The notes under the pieces: generated by a model
What the model saw: only the letters and a program-made list of their open reading frames with translations
What the model was told of the DNA's origin: nothing
Database searches by the model: none
Shown: piece after piece, positions 37,441 through 47,179 of the stretch
Layout of the letters: every line of letters starts with the position of its first letter
Numbering within the stretch: position 1 is the stretch's first letter
Program-made: the position numbers and the translations under genes
NCBI RefSeq assembly: GCF_014596745.1
Contig: NZ_JABTCF010000003.1
Span: 62,001 to 126,000 of the forward strand
Length of the DNA stretch: 64,000 bases
DNA from: Maribacter aquimaris
GTDB lineage: Bacteria; Bacteroidota; Bacteroidia; Flavobacteriales; Flavobacteriaceae
Direction: 5' to 3'

Positions 37441-38850
37441 ATGAGTTCAAAAAAGACACTATTTGATAAAGTATGGGATTCCCATGTGGTAGAACATATT
37501 GAAAATGGTCCGGATGTATTGTTCATTGACCGTCACCTAGTCCATGAAGTCACGAGTCCCGTGGCATTTTTAGGATTAAAAAACAGGGGCATCAAAGTTT
37601 TGCATCCAGAAAAAACGTTTGCCACTGCGGATCACAATACCCCTACCATCAACCAACATTTACCTGTTGAAGACCCACTTTCCGCCAATCAGTTGAAGGC
37701 CTTGGAAGAAAATTCGGCAGCCTACGGTATCTCCTATTGGGGATTGGGCCATGAGAAAAACGGGATTGTACACGTAGTAGGTCCTGAATACGGCATTACA
37801 CAACCTGGGGCCACAATCGTATGTGGAGACTCCCATACTTCCACGCATGGTGCTTTCGGTGCCATTGCATTTGGTATAGGTACTTCCGAGGTTGAAATGG
37901 TTTTGGCCACACAATGTATTATGCAGACTAAGCCCAAGAGTATGCGTATCAATGTAGAGGGATCATTAAACAGGGGTGTAACCCCTAAGGATGTTGCCTT
38001 GTATATTATTTCACAGTTAACCACCTCAGGTGCCACAGGTTATTTTGTGGAATATGCGGGACAGGTTTTTCGTGATATGACGATGGAAGGTCGAATGACC
38101 GTTTGTAACCTCAGTATTGAAATGGGGGCCCGTGGCGGTATGATCGCTCCGGATGATAAAACCTTTGAATATGTAAAAGGACGTGAATTCTCTCCTAAAG
38201 GTGCTGCCTTGGATAAGGCTATGGCCTATTGGGAAACCTTGTACACCGACGAAGGTTCACAATTCGATAAGGAAATCACTTTTGATGCTTCGAACATTGA
38301 GCCTATGATTACTTTCGGAACCAATCCGGGAATGGGTATCGGAATTTCAAATGATATTCCTAATGCGAATGCTGTTGAAGGTGGAGCCGCAACCTACCAA
38401 AAATCACTTCAATATATGAATTTCAATGAAGGCGAAAGTATGATGGGCAAACCCATCGATTTTGTTTTCCTTGGAAGTTGTACCAATGGAAGGATTGAGG
38501 ATTTCAGGGCCTTTACATCCATAGTTAAAGGAAGGAAAAAAGCAGCTAATGTAACGGCATGGTTGGTTCCTGGATCGCATCAAGTGGAAGCAGCGATAAA
38601 GAAAGAAGGCCTACTCGATATTCTAAATGAAGCTGGTTTTGAATTGCGTGAACCAGGTTGTTCTGCCTGTTTGGCCATGAACGATGATAAGGTTCCTGCC
38701 GGTAAATATGCGGTAAGTACATCGAACCGGAATTTTGAAGGCCGTCAGGGTCCCGGATCAAGAACACTATTGGCAAGTCCGTTAGTAGCCGCTGCCGCTG
38801 CCGTAACAGGTAAGGTAACCGATCCTAGGGAGTTGATGGAAGCAGTTTAA
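37441..38850 (+). CDS. leuC: 3-Isopropylmalate dehydratase large subunit
   Basis: A 469-residue aconitase-family protein which, with LeuD, isomerises 2-isopropylmalate to 3-isopropylmalate in leucine synthesis. The [4Fe-4S] cysteines are Cys347 (GSCTNGR), Cys407 and Cys410 ([11 protein letters not shown]). Other signatures are [25 protein letters not shown] and [16 protein letters not shown]. Length is typical. It is the first gene of leuC-(four-helix protein)-leuD-leuA-leuB. Confidence 0.98.
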   Translation: MSSKKTLFDKVWDSHVVEHIENGPDVLFIDRHLVHEVTSPVAFLGLKNRGIKVLHPEKTFATADHNTPTINQHLPVEDPLSANQLKALEENSAAYGISYWGLGHEKNGIVHVVGPEYGITQPGATIVCGDSHTSTHGAFGAIAFGIGTSEVEMVLATQCIMQTKPKSMRINVEGSLNRGVTPKDVALYIISQLTTSGATGYFVEYAGQVFRDMTMEGRMTVCNLSIEMGARGGMIAPDDKTFEYVKGREFSPKGAALDKAMAYWETLYTDEGSQFDKEITFDASNIEPMITFGTNPGMGIGISNDIPNANAVEGGAATYQKSLQYMNFNEGESMMGKPIDFVFLGSCTNGRIEDFRAFTSIVKGRKKAANVTAWLVPGSHQVEAAIKKEGLLDILNEAGFELREPGCSACLAMNDDKVPAGKYAVSTSNRNFEGRQGPGSRTLLASPLVAAAAAVTGKVTDPRELMEAV

Positions 38851-38864
38851 GGCTAAGCGCAAAA

Positions 38865-38882
38865 CGCTATTCGCTATTCGCC
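38865..38882 (+). repeat. Short tandem repeat (CGCTATT) between leuC and the inserted gene
   Basis: CGCTATT occurs twice and then CGCC, just before the four-helix-bundle gene. A related word, GGCTATTCGCC, occurs at 41455-41465 between leuA and leuB. Similar GC-rich words (GCGCAT, GCGTAAAGC) follow the inserted gene at 39255-39290. They look like one family of small intergenic repeats. Confidence 0.5.
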
Positions 38883-38895
38883 AATTATAATTGAA

Positions 38896-39243
38896 ATGAG
38901 GGATTATCGTAAATATGATGTGTGGAAATTAGGACATGAAATAACATTGAATATTTATAGTATTACAAAAGCTTTCCCTAAGGATGAAGAATTTGGAATT
39001 ACAAGTCAAATGAGAAGAGCATCTTTTTCAATTCCCTCTAACATTGCAGAAGGTTGTGGTAGGGCGTCAGATGCAGAGTTTAAACGTTTTTTAATTATTT
39101 CAAGAGGATCAGCAGCAGAGTTAGAATATTTTATGTTTCTAGCTAAGGATTTAAAATATATAGATGATGTATCATACACCACTTTATATGATAAAGTAAA
39201 TAAAGTTAAACGAAGTATAAGTAATTTAATTCAAAAGATATAG
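38896..39243 (+). CDS. Four-helix-bundle protein of the S23/IVP family
   Basis: A 115-residue protein of the family first seen in intervening sequences of 23S rRNA genes. Typical words are YDVWKLGHEITLNIY, FGITSQMRRASFSIPSNIAEGCGR and EFKRFLIISRGSAAELEY. In Bacteroidota such genes are scattered singly through genomes; their role is unknown, though they form oligomeric four-helix bundles. It separates leuC from leuD, is visibly more AT-rich than both, and is flanked by short GC-rich repeat words, which suggests a late insertion. It is in the same direction as the operon, so leu transcription can pass through it. Confidence 0.92.
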   Translation: MRDYRKYDVWKLGHEITLNIYSITKAFPKDEEFGITSQMRRASFSIPSNIAEGCGRASDAEFKRFLIISRGSAAELEYFMFLAKDLKYIDDVSYTTLYDKVNKVKRSISNLIQKI

Positions 39244-39294
39244 TAGTTATAATCAGCGCATCGCGATTTGCGTAATGCGTAAAGCAAAATAAAA

Positions 39295-39891
39295 ATGGCA
39301 TACGATAAATTCAATATAGTAACATCTTCAGCGGTACCGCTTCCCATTGAGAATGTAGACACCGATCAAATAATTCCAGCCCGTTTTTTAAAGGCTACCG
39401 AACGAAAAGGTTTTGGTGACAACCTATTTAGGGACTGGCGTTATAACCCAGACAATACCCCTAAAAAGGATTTTGTGCTCAACAATCCCATCTACGGTGG
39501 TAAGATTTTGGTTGGTGGCAAAAACTTCGGTTCGGGTTCTTCCCGGGAACATGCCGCATGGGCCGTTTATGATTGCGGCTTCCGTTGTGTGGTTTCAAGT
39601 TTCTTTGCGGATATCTTTAGAAACAACTGTTTGAATATCGGGGTATTACCCGTTCAGGTGACTCCAGAATTCTTGCATAAGATCTTTACGGCCATTGAGG
39701 CAGACCCCAAAACTGAATTGGAAATAAACCTTCCTGACCAATCCATCACCATACTTGCGACAGGTGAAAAGGAAAGTTTTGAGATCAATCACTATAAAAA
39801 AGCGAATATGCTGAACGGTTTCGATGATATCGATTTCTTATTGAACATTAAGGAGAAGATAAGCGAATACGCTCAAGATACCCCTTTATAA
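39295..39891 (+). CDS. leuD: 3-Isopropylmalate dehydratase small subunit
   Basis: A 198-residue swivel-domain subunit that pairs with LeuC. Signatures are VPLPIENVDTDQIIPARFLK, ILVGGKNFGSGSSREHAAWAVYDCGFRCVVSSFFADIFRNNCLNIGVLPV and the C-terminal DDIDFLL. Length is normal for LeuD. It lies 51 bp after the inserted four-helix gene and 30 bp before leuA. Confidence 0.98.
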   Translation: MAYDKFNIVTSSAVPLPIENVDTDQIIPARFLKATERKGFGDNLFRDWRYNPDNTPKKDFVLNNPIYGGKILVGGKNFGSGSSREHAAWAVYDCGFRCVVSSFFADIFRNNCLNIGVLPVQVTPEFLHKIFTAIEADPKTELEINLPDQSITILATGEKESFEINHYKKANMLNGFDDIDFLLNIKEKISEYAQDTPL

Positions 39892-39921
39892 ACGTAATAA
39901 TAATCGACAAGTTCCCTATAA

Positions 39922-41439
39922 ATGAGCAAACGGCGGATTGAAATAATGGACACCACACTTCGTGATGGGGAACAGACATCTGGGGTGTCCTTTTCGGTAT
40001 CCGAAAAACTGACTTTGGCCAAATTACTCCTAGAGGAGCTGAAAGTCGATCGCATTGAAATTGCATCGGCCCGTGTATCTGATGGTGAGTTGAAAGCCGT
40101 TCAGGAAATCACAAGCTGGGCAGCGGAAAAAGAATATCTTGATAAGGTCGAAATATTGACTTTTGTAGATGGTGGTATTTCTTTGGAATGGATGGAAAAA
40201 GCTGGTGCCCGTGTTCAAAACCTATTGACAAAGGGTTCTTTGAACCACCTTACCCATCAGCTTAAAAAAACACCGGAGGAACATTTTGGTGATATTTCAA
40301 ATATTCTCGAACAAGCACAAAAACGCGGTATAAAAACCAACGTGTACTTGGAAGATTGGAGTAACGGTATGCGAAATTCCAAAGAGTACGTATTTCAATA
40401 CCTTGATTTTTTGACCCAACAACCTGTTGAACGTATTCTGCTTCCTGATACATTGGGGGTATTGACCCATACGGAAACCTCTGAATATATTTCTGAAATC
40501 GTACAACGTTATCCTGATTCCCATTTTGATTTTCACGGACATAATGACTACGATCTTGGGGTTTCGAATGTGATGGAGGCCATAAAAGCCGGTTGCCATG
40601 GCATACATCTGACCGTAAACGGGATGGGTGAACGTGCCGGAAATGCCCCTATGGCCAGTGTTGTAGCGGTAATTCACGATTTTCTGACTGAAATAGAGAT
40701 TACGGTCAATGAATCTTCTTTATATAAAGTGAGTAAATTGGTTTCTGCTTTTACCGGCTTCGGTATTCCTGCGAACAAACCCATTGTTGGTGATAATGTA
40801 TTTACCCAAACTGCAGGCATCCATGCGGATGGTGATAGTAAGAAAAATCTATATTTCAATGACCTTCTACCCGAAAGGTTCGGACGAAAACGCAAATACG
40901 CTTTAGGCAAAACATCAGGTAAGGCGAATATCCAAAAGAATTTACAGGAGTTGGGCCTTACGCTGAATGATGATGAACTTAAAAAGGTTACGCAACGGAT
41001 CATCGACTTAGGTGATAAAAAAGAGCGGGTAACCAAAGATGATCTTCCATATATCATTTCCGATGTTTTGAACAGTGGAGATCATCAACAAAAGGTATTT
41101 ATTAAATCCTACGTTCTTACCCACTCCAAGGGACTAAAACCATCAACAACGGTTGCTGTGGAGATAGATGGGGAACTGCATGAAGCCAATGCCCATGGTG
41201 ACGGACAATATGACGCCTTTATGAATGCCTTGCGCAAGATTTATAAAGTAAAGAAACGGGATTTCCCCAAACTAACGGATTATGCGGTACGTATACCTCC
41301 CGGCAGTAATTCCGATGCCCTTTGTGAAACTGTCATCTCTTGGGATAATAATGGTACGGAATTCATAACCCGTGGTCTGGATTCCGATCAAACCGTATCG
41401 GCCATTAAGGCGACCGAAAAAATGTTGAATATTATTTAA
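39922..41439 (+). CDS. leuA: 2-Isopropylmalate synthase or citramalate synthase (DRE-TIM family)
   Basis: A 505-residue Claisen-condensing enzyme. The DRE-TIM barrel opens with IMDTTLRDGEQTSGVSFS. It has the metal ligand motif HGHNDYDLGVSN and the loop NGMGERAGNAPM, and a C-terminal LeuA regulatory domain (about 375-505: VTKDDLPYIISDVL, VAVEIDGELHEANAHGDGQYDAFMNAL). Its position between leuD and leuB argues for 2-isopropylmalate synthase with leucine feedback. The sequence type is close to the LeuA2/CimA branch, so citramalate synthesis (a threonine-independent isoleucine route) cannot be excluded. The presence of ilvA nearby makes that less necessary. Confidence 0.88.
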   Translation: MSKRRIEIMDTTLRDGEQTSGVSFSVSEKLTLAKLLLEELKVDRIEIASARVSDGELKAVQEITSWAAEKEYLDKVEILTFVDGGISLEWMEKAGARVQNLLTKGSLNHLTHQLKKTPEEHFGDISNILEQAQKRGIKTNVYLEDWSNGMRNSKEYVFQYLDFLTQQPVERILLPDTLGVLTHTETSEYISEIVQRYPDSHFDFHGHNDYDLGVSNVMEAIKAGCHGIHLTVNGMGERAGNAPMASVVAVIHDFLTEIEITVNESSLYKVSKLVSAFTGFGIPANKPIVGDNVFTQTAGIHADGDSKKNLYFNDLLPERFGRKRKYALGKTSGKANIQKNLQELGLTLNDDELKKVTQRIIDLGDKKERVTKDDLPYIISDVLNSGDHQQKVFIKSYVLTHSKGLKPSTTVAVEIDGELHEANAHGDGQYDAFMNALRKIYKVKKRDFPKLTDYAVRIPPGSNSDALCETVISWDNNGTEFITRGLDSDQTVSAIKATEKMLNII

Positions 41440-41454
41440 GTACATAACACATTT

Positions 41455-41485
41455 GGCTATTCGCCATGCGCTTATCACAAAGCGC
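41455..41485 (+). repeat. Small palindromic intergenic element between leuA and leuB
   Basis: GGCTATTCGCC (41455-41465) has GGC/GCC ends. It is followed by a 6-bp hairpin, GCGCTT (41468-41473) with AAGCGC (41480-41485). It shares the word GCTATTCGC with the repeat at 38867-38882 upstream of the four-helix-bundle gene. Confidence 0.45.
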
Positions 41486-41568
41486 TAAAAATGAGAAAAC
41501 GAAAAAAAATTTACTAATCAAAATCGCGCGAAGCTTACTGCGGATAGCGTGAAGTGCAAAGCAAAAAA

Positions 41569-42624
41569 ATGAAATTAAACATAGCCCTTTTAGCAGGAGA
41601 CGGAATTGGTCCTGAAGTAATAGATCAAGCCGTAAAAGTGTCCAATGCAATAGCCCAAAAATTCAATCACGAAATCAATTGGAAACCAGCCCTTACCGGG
41701 GCGGCAGCCATTGAGGCCGTTGGTGAGCCTTATCCTGATGAAACCCATGAGATATGTGCAAATGCCGATGCCGTATTATTCGGTGCCATAGGTCATCCTA
41801 GATTCGATAACGATCCCTCCGCAAAAGTACGACCGGAACAAGGTTTGTTGAAGATGAGACAAAAATTGGGATTGTTCGCAAACGTTCGTCCTACGTTCAC
41901 CTTTCCTTCCCTTATCGATAAATCCCCATTGAAAAGGGAACGTATCGAAGGAACCGATTTGATTATACTAAGGGAATTGACCGGAGGTATCTACTTTGGG
42001 GAGCGCGGAAGAAAGGATAACGGAGACACGGCTTTTGACACCATGACCTACCAACGTTTTGAAATACAACGCTTGGCGAAAAAAGGTTTTGAGATGGCCA
42101 TGAAACGTTCCAAAAAATTGTGTTGCGTTGATAAAGCCAATGTATTGGAATCTTCCCGTTTATGGAGGGAAACCGTACAGGCGATGGAAAAGGACTATCC
42201 TGAAGTTGAAGTGACTTATGAATTCGTTGATGCGGTTGCCATGCGTTTGGTTCAATGGCCCAGTGCCTATGACGTGATGATCACGGCAAACCTATTTGGT
42301 GATATTTTAACCGATGAAGCCTCTGTGATCGCAGGTTCTATGGGATTAATGCCTTCTTCCTCTGTGGGAAGCAAAGTGTCATTATACGAGCCCATCCACG
42401 GTTCTTATCCGCAAGCTGCCGGCAAGGATATTGCAAATCCATTGGCTACGGTATTATCGGCTGCCATGCTTTTTGAGGATATGGAGTTGACCGATGAAGC
42501 CCAAGCCATCCGTGATGTTGTCAACAAATCATTGGCCGAAGGCATCGTTACCGAAGACCTTTCCGAAGGTGGTAAAGCCTATAAGACCAGTGAAGTTGGT
42601 GATTGGTTGGCTGCCAATTTATAA
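41569..42624 (+). CDS. leuB: 3-Isopropylmalate dehydrogenase
   Basis: A 351-residue NAD+-dependent beta-decarboxylating dehydrogenase that completes the leucine branch. It starts best at ATG 41569 (MKLNIALLAGDGIGPEV); a GTG five codons upstream is in frame but would add only MQSKK inside a repeat-like region. Signatures are LRELTGGIYFGERG, DKANVLESSRLWRE, VDAVAMRLVQWPSAYDVMITANLFGDILTDEAS and PIHGSYPQAAGKDIANP. It is the last gene of the leu operon, followed by a strong terminator. Confidence 0.97.
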   Translation: MKLNIALLAGDGIGPEVIDQAVKVSNAIAQKFNHEINWKPALTGAAAIEAVGEPYPDETHEICANADAVLFGAIGHPRFDNDPSAKVRPEQGLLKMRQKLGLFANVRPTFTFPSLIDKSPLKRERIEGTDLIILRELTGGIYFGERGRKDNGDTAFDTMTYQRFEIQRLAKKGFEMAMKRSKKLCCVDKANVLESSRLWRETVQAMEKDYPEVEVTYEFVDAVAMRLVQWPSAYDVMITANLFGDILTDEASVIAGSMGLMPSSSVGSKVSLYEPIHGSYPQAAGKDIANPLATVLSAAMLFEDMELTDEAQAIRDVVNKSLAEGIVTEDLSEGGKAYKTSEVGDWLAANL

Positions 42625-42653
42625 ATTAAGTACAATTGCATCCCAAAAAATAG

Positions 42654-42687
42654 AGAAGCCCAATGTAATCACATTGGGCTTCTTTTT
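42654..42687. terminator. Terminator after leuB
   Basis: A perfect 12-bp stem, GAAGCCCAATGT (42655-42666) with ACATTGGGCTTC (42671-42682), a 4-base loop and a following T run. An A-rich stretch on the other side lets it also serve the convergent MFS gene. Confidence 0.92.
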
Positions 42688-42722
42688 AATAAAGGAAACC
42701 AACTCCCCTTTTCATATACGTT

Positions 42723-43925
42723 TTAAAACCTGTTAATGGCCATTTTTCTATATTTAACGGCCTTATAGCGTCTAAAGAAAATTATCCCCAAAGCCATTAG
42801 CACCCCTAGACCGGCCAAAACAGCCCCTACTACACCGGCATAGACCACTCCATAGCCTAGGGCGATTGGAAGACCCGCGAAGTACGCCCCAGAAGCGTTC
42901 CCCATATTAAATGCACTCTGATTTAAGGATGACCCTAGCATTTCATTCCCTTTTGATGTATTGATTATTGCCATTTGTATAGGCGTCGCTACCGTAAAGG
43001 AAGCCATTCCTATTAAAAACGTCATCACCAAAACCACATACGGGTTAAAAGCGAACACAGAATTGAACAGTAATAAAACAACCATGATACTTAGGCTAAT
43101 ACTTACAGCCTTAAGGGGAGAAAACCACTCCGCCATTTTAGCCCCAAGAAAATTGCCGACGACCATGCCTAATCCGGCCAATATCATCGCATGTCCAACC
43201 ATATATTCGGGCCAACCGGCAACGTCGGTTATGAACGGGGCAATATAGCTATACCAGGCAAAGAATCCACCGGTACCAATAGTTGTCAAAGCGATCAAGG
43301 CCCAAAGTTCTCCGTTTTTGATCACTTTATCATGATCAATGGAGGGTTCCTTTGGTTCGGATACCAATTTGGGCATCCATAGAAACACACTACACACGGC
43401 CAATAACCCGACAAGACCTACCATATAAAATGACATGCTCCAATCATATTCATGGCCTATATAGGTTCCAATAGGTACACCGATTACATTCGCAAGGGTT
43501 AAACCAGAAAACATAACCGCAATGGCCTGGGCAGATTTACCGGTTTTGGCCAATTTACCAGCAACTACCGCCCCTATTCCGAAGAAAGCACCATGGGGTA
43601 ATCCTGATAAAAACCGAAAGAACAACAAAGTGGTGTAATTTTCCGAAAAACCGGATAAGGTATTACTCAATGTGAACCACCCCATTAAAAGGAGTAAAAT
43701 CTTTCGGGAATCCATCTTGGCAGCGAAAGACGTCAAAAGTGGTGCTCCGACCACTACCCCCAACGCATAAGCCGCGATAAAATGTCCAGCTTCTGAAATA
43801 CTAATATCCAGACCCTTCGCCACATCAGGTAAAATACCCATAATCACGAATTCTGTCAATCCAATACCAAAACCACCTATAGCAAGGGCGATCAAGGCTT
43901 TTTTATTTGTTAAATTCTTTTCCAT
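42723..43925 (-). CDS. MFS transporter, AraJ-like (DHA1 family)
   Basis: A 400-residue, 12-helix inner-membrane transporter. The motifs GFGIGLTEFVIMGILPDVA (TM1) and FLSGLPHGAFFGIGAVVAGKLA (TM4) are typical of the AraJ/YdhP group of sugar or drug exporters, as is the cytoplasmic loop KMDSRK between TM2 and TM3. The substrate is unknown. It stands alone, convergent with leuB. A full TAnnTTTG box (TAATTTTG on the minus strand, 44004-44011) lies 79 bp upstream of the start. Confidence 0.88.
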   Translation of the reverse strand: MEKNLTNKKALIALAIGGFGIGLTEFVIMGILPDVAKGLDISISEAGHFIAAYALGVVVGAPLLTSFAAKMDSRKILLLLMGWFTLSNTLSGFSENYTTLLFFRFLSGLPHGAFFGIGAVVAGKLAKTGKSAQAIAVMFSGLTLANVIGVPIGTYIGHEYDWSMSFYMVGLVGLLAVCSVFLWMPKLVSEPKEPSIDHDKVIKNGELWALIALTTIGTGGFFAWYSYIAPFITDVAGWPEYMVGHAMILAGLGMVVGNFLGAKMAEWFSPLKAVSISLSIMVVLLLFNSVFAFNPYVVLVMTFLIGMASFTVATPIQMAIINTSKGNEMLGSSLNQSAFNMGNASGAYFAGLPIALGYGVVYAGVVGAVLAGLGVLMALGIIFFRRYKAVKYRKMAINRF

Positions 43926-44248
43926 AATTCTATTTTTTATGCTTCAACATCCAATATCGGGAACACTACCCTTACCTAATTCGAATTATTAAAGATGACA
44001 ATGCAAAATTACCTTTGAAAATCTACCGATTGCTATACACGCTTATCCAATTTTTATGGAATTTTACCCCAGTATTTTGTGTTTTATAATTGGCACATTG
44101 GTCCCATGGGTTTGCCTTTATCCTGTTTAAAACATGGGAAAACCCTACCTTTATCAATTACATAACCTTCTGAAATTTATAGGTAATTCGAACAGATGAG
44201 GACGGTTATTGGAACAATGACACATACATTTAAAAAAATAGAGCCACA
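43926..44248. other. Intergenic region between divergent MFS and HAD genes
   Basis: 323 bp without a gene. It holds a -7 candidate for the MFS gene (44004-44011, minus strand) and two direct CATGGG words at 44105 and 44133, 28 bp apart, nearer the HAD gene. The CATGGG words do not match the 21-bp-spaced operator elsewhere. Nothing else was recognised. Confidence 0.4.
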
Positions 44249-44968
44249 ATGAAACACCCACAGGAAAACAAAACCGATTCACAGGAAAGACTACGCCCAA
44301 AGGTTTTATTCTTCGACGTTAATGAAACGTTGTTGGATCTGACCAATATGAAAAAACAATTGGGCCATGCATTAGGTGGTAAAGAAGAACTACTCTCCCT
44401 GTGGTTTACAACAATGTTACAGTATTCCATAGTGACTTCAGCCAGTGGGCAATACCAGCATTTTGGACATATCGGGGCTGCTACATTACAAATGGTAGCA
44501 GCCAATAATGGTATCACGATTTCCCAGGATGAAGCCAGAAAAATTGTTCTTACATCTTTACGCTCACTACCTGCACATCCCGAGGTCAAGTCCGCCTTAT
44601 CTCTATTGAAGAAGCACGGCTACACGTTGGTTTCGTTTACAAATTCATCCAATGAAGGGGTCAAAAATCAATTTCTAAATGCTGGCCTTACGGATTATTT
44701 TGATGCCTGTTTAAGTATAGAGGATGTTGGAAAATTCAAACCGTTTACCGATACTTATGCTTGGGGAGCCCATAAAATGGGTGTAAACCTTGATGAGTGT
44801 ATGCTTATTGCCGCCCATGGTTGGGATGTTGCCGGAGCACTTTGGGCCGGATGGCGTGCCGCATTTGTCAGTAGACCAGGCCAACAATTATATCCGTTGG
44901 CCCCTAGGACAGAAATTGTAGCATCCGATTTAAAACAAGTAGCGGACATACTTATAACTTATAAATAG
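44249..44968 (+). CDS. Haloacid dehalogenase type II (HAD superfamily)
   Basis: A 239-residue cytoplasmic hydrolase. HAD motif I is LFFDVNETLLDL with nucleophile Asp23 (the usual DxN of L-2-haloacid dehalogenases). Motif II is VSFTNSSNEG, motif III is the Lys in GKFKP, and motif IV is AAHGWDVAGALWAGW. The DVNETL and HxWDxxGA words are those of L-2-haloacid dehalogenases and related hydrolases. It should open carbon-halogen bonds of small 2-halo acids by inversion, but many homologues have other small-acid or phosphate substrates. It is monocistronic. Confidence 0.88.
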   Translation: MKHPQENKTDSQERLRPKVLFFDVNETLLDLTNMKKQLGHALGGKEELLSLWFTTMLQYSIVTSASGQYQHFGHIGAATLQMVAANNGITISQDEARKIVLTSLRSLPAHPEVKSALSLLKKHGYTLVSFTNSSNEGVKNQFLNAGLTDYFDACLSIEDVGKFKPFTDTYAWGAHKMGVNLDECMLIAAHGWDVAGALWAGWRAAFVSRPGQQLYPLAPRTEIVASDLKQVADILITYK

Positions 44969-45135
44969 CAGTGGGATTTGTTCTTATATCTACCATTACA
45001 AAACAACCTACTAGAGCGACTTCCCATCCCTCCTGTGCCCCTCTTCCCCCACTAAAAGGTGAAGACAAAATTCCAAATCGATGTGGCATATAAAATAAAA
45101 ATAGCCTATTAAAAAAGAATCCTAAAACAAATCGA

Positions 45136-45143
45136 TAAATTTG
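45136..45143 (+). promoter_or_regulatory. Candidate -7 promoter box for the APC permease
   Basis: TAAATTTG is a full match to TAnnTTTG and lies 62 bp upstream of the permease start. No TTG is seen at -33. Confidence 0.35.
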
Positions 45144-45204
45144 AACTTAAATATGCCCGTACACATAATTCGGATTATCCCGCTTTCAAAAGAAATAACC
45201 ACCG

Positions 45205-46482
45205 ATGACTAAAAAAATAAGCTTGAGGGATGCCATTTCCATAGGAATTGGAGGTATGGTAGGTGGTGGTATTTTTGCCGTCTTAGGCCTAGCCGTATCT
45301 TTGGCTAAAGGAGGTACCCCTATTGCCTTTTTGTTTGCCGGAATTTTAGCCTTGATCACTTCATACAGTTATGTGAAACTTTCAAAAAAATACCCTGATA
45401 GGGGCGGAACGGTAAAGTTCATTAATCAGGGGTTCGGTAAAACAGTCTTTAGTGGTGGCATGAACAATCTTTTATGGGTTAGCTACATCATAATGCTTTC
45501 CTTATATGCTTCGGCATTTGGTTCTTATGCCCCAAATTTATTGGAAATAACCCATGACAAAAACATGGATTTTCATATTTACGCCAGTGCCATCATCATT
45601 CTGGCTACCTTAATCAATTACTATAGTATCGCTGTGGTGGGTAAGATAGAATCCTACGCGGTGATCATTAAATTAGTGATCCTGATCGCATTTATTTTTA
45701 TTGGGGCCTACGGCTTGATCGGAAACCCCAATATGGCACAACTCGCAATGAGTGAATGGGAAACACCTATAAAGCTTTTCGCCGGGGGTATGGTCATTTT
45801 CGTAGCCTATGAGGGCTTTGAACTTATCGCCAATGCGGCTCCCGATATCGTTGATCCTGAAAAGAACATTCCAAGAGCTTATTATTATTCGGTGATTTTC
45901 GTAATCGCATTGTATATTATTATTGCCTTTGTAACCGTAGGTTCACTTCCCTTCCAAAAAATTGCAACGGCCCAGGATTACGTTTTGGCCGAAGCCGCTA
46001 AACCCATGCTGGGCAAAATTGGATTCTCGATAATTAGCGTTGCAGCCTTAATATCCACATTTTCGGCAATCAATGCCTCACTATATGGCGGAAGTAGGGT
46101 CAATTTTGAAATCGCTGAGGATGATGAATTACCCCATAACTTTTTGGCGAAGTTATGGAACCACCCAATTGGTTTATTGATAACCGCCATAGCTACATTG
46201 ATTTTGGTCAATGTATTGGAATTAGAGAGCATTTCAACTGCCGGAAGTGTTGGCTTTTTACTTATTTTTGGGGTCGTAAACCTTGTTGGCTTTCGGTTAT
46301 CGAAAGAAACGGATGCCCATAAAACCATCCCCTTGATCGGTTTTGTTTTATGCATACTCGCAACCTTGGTTTTAATAGCACAAGAATACACTTCGAATAC
46401 CACTGGAGTACTCATTTCCATGGTACTTATCGGATTTTGCTTTTTAGTGGAATGGATATATAAGAAAACAGAAAAAAACTGA
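45205..46482 (+). CDS. APC-family amino acid permease
   Basis: A 425-residue inner-membrane protein with about 12 hydrophobic helices. The first helix carries the APC signature SIGIGGMVGGGIFAVLG, whose unwound GGGIF region binds the amino group of substrates. Later words are GGTVKFINQGFGKT and FVAYEGFELIANAAPDIVDPEKNIPRAYYYSV, which are common to APC superfamily transporters. The substrate is not identified. It ends exactly where the marC gene starts (TGA then ATG), so the two form an operon. Confidence 0.9.
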   Translation: MTKKISLRDAISIGIGGMVGGGIFAVLGLAVSLAKGGTPIAFLFAGILALITSYSYVKLSKKYPDRGGTVKFINQGFGKTVFSGGMNNLLWVSYIIMLSLYASAFGSYAPNLLEITHDKNMDFHIYASAIIILATLINYYSIAVVGKIESYAVIIKLVILIAFIFIGAYGLIGNPNMAQLAMSEWETPIKLFAGGMVIFVAYEGFELIANAAPDIVDPEKNIPRAYYYSVIFVIALYIIIAFVTVGSLPFQKIATAQDYVLAEAAKPMLGKIGFSIISVAALISTFSAINASLYGGSRVNFEIAEDDELPHNFLAKLWNHPIGLLITAIATLILVNVLELESISTAGSVGFLLIFGVVNLVGFRLSKETDAHKTIPLIGFVLCILATLVLIAQEYTSNTTGVLISMVLIGFCFLVEWIYKKTEKN

Positions 46483-47097
46483 ATGGATCATTTAATAACC
46501 TTTTCGATTACCGTATTCACGGGTTTTTTCGCCATTATGAATCCGATTTCCAATTTGCCTATTTTTCTGACTCTGTTAGAGGGTACCGATAAAAAAACAA
46601 AACAAAGAGTGAACAAAAAAGCGGTGCTTATCGCTTTTGTCATTGTTTGTGTCTTTGTCATCCTGGGAAAATTTATATTTGAATTATTCGGTATTACCAT
46701 ACCCGCTTTCAAAATAACGGGAGGTATCCTTATTTTCTATGTCGGCTTTGATATGCTTCAGTCCAAAAAATCCAATGTCAAACATTTGCAGCAACCCAAC
46801 ATTGATGAAAATATTGCCGTTTCTCCCCTAGCCATCCCTATTTTGGCAGGTCCCGGCACAATTGTCACGGCAATGAATTTTGTTTCCAATGCATCGTATG
46901 TCCATATCGGATTAGTGATAGTTATTTTCGGATTGATGTGTATACTGACCTACATAACGTTTAGCCTCAGTGAGATCATTGCCAGTAAAATAGGGGATAA
47001 TGTCATTTCCGTAATTGGGAAAATAATGGGCTTGATCATTGCAATTATAGGCACCAGCATGGTGATCGAAGGAATAAAAATATCCTTTGACCTATAA
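46483..47097 (+). CDS. MarC-family integral membrane protein
   Basis: A 204-residue protein with six predicted membrane helices and the family words FAIMNPISNLPIFLTLLEG (TM1), FKITGGILIFYVGFDML and SPLAIPILAGPGTIVTAM. MarC proteins have no settled function; an early link to multiple antibiotic resistance was withdrawn. Its ATG directly follows the stop of the amino acid permease gene. Confidence 0.92.
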   Translation: MDHLITFSITVFTGFFAIMNPISNLPIFLTLLEGTDKKTKQRVNKKAVLIAFVIVCVFVILGKFIFELFGITIPAFKITGGILIFYVGFDMLQSKKSNVKHLQQPNIDENIAVSPLAIPILAGPGTIVTAMNFVSNASYVHIGLVIVIFGLMCILTYITFSLSEIIASKIGDNVISVIGKIMGLIIAIIGTSMVIEGIKISFDL

Positions 47098-47179
47098 AAG
47101 GACAGAACTGGACAAGATCTAATGCAATAGATCGTAAATTAGGATTGGCTTGAGTAACTTTAAATAACATTCAGGATTT

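Noticed and set aside
44105-44138. Two CATGGG words before the HAD gene as a fourth operator copy
   Set aside because: The spacing is 28 bp, not 21, and the central CA and CAAAA positions do not match.
45978-46421. Open minus-strand frame of 147 codons opposite the APC permease
   Set aside because: Antisense to transmembrane coding sequence, with no motif and no start context.
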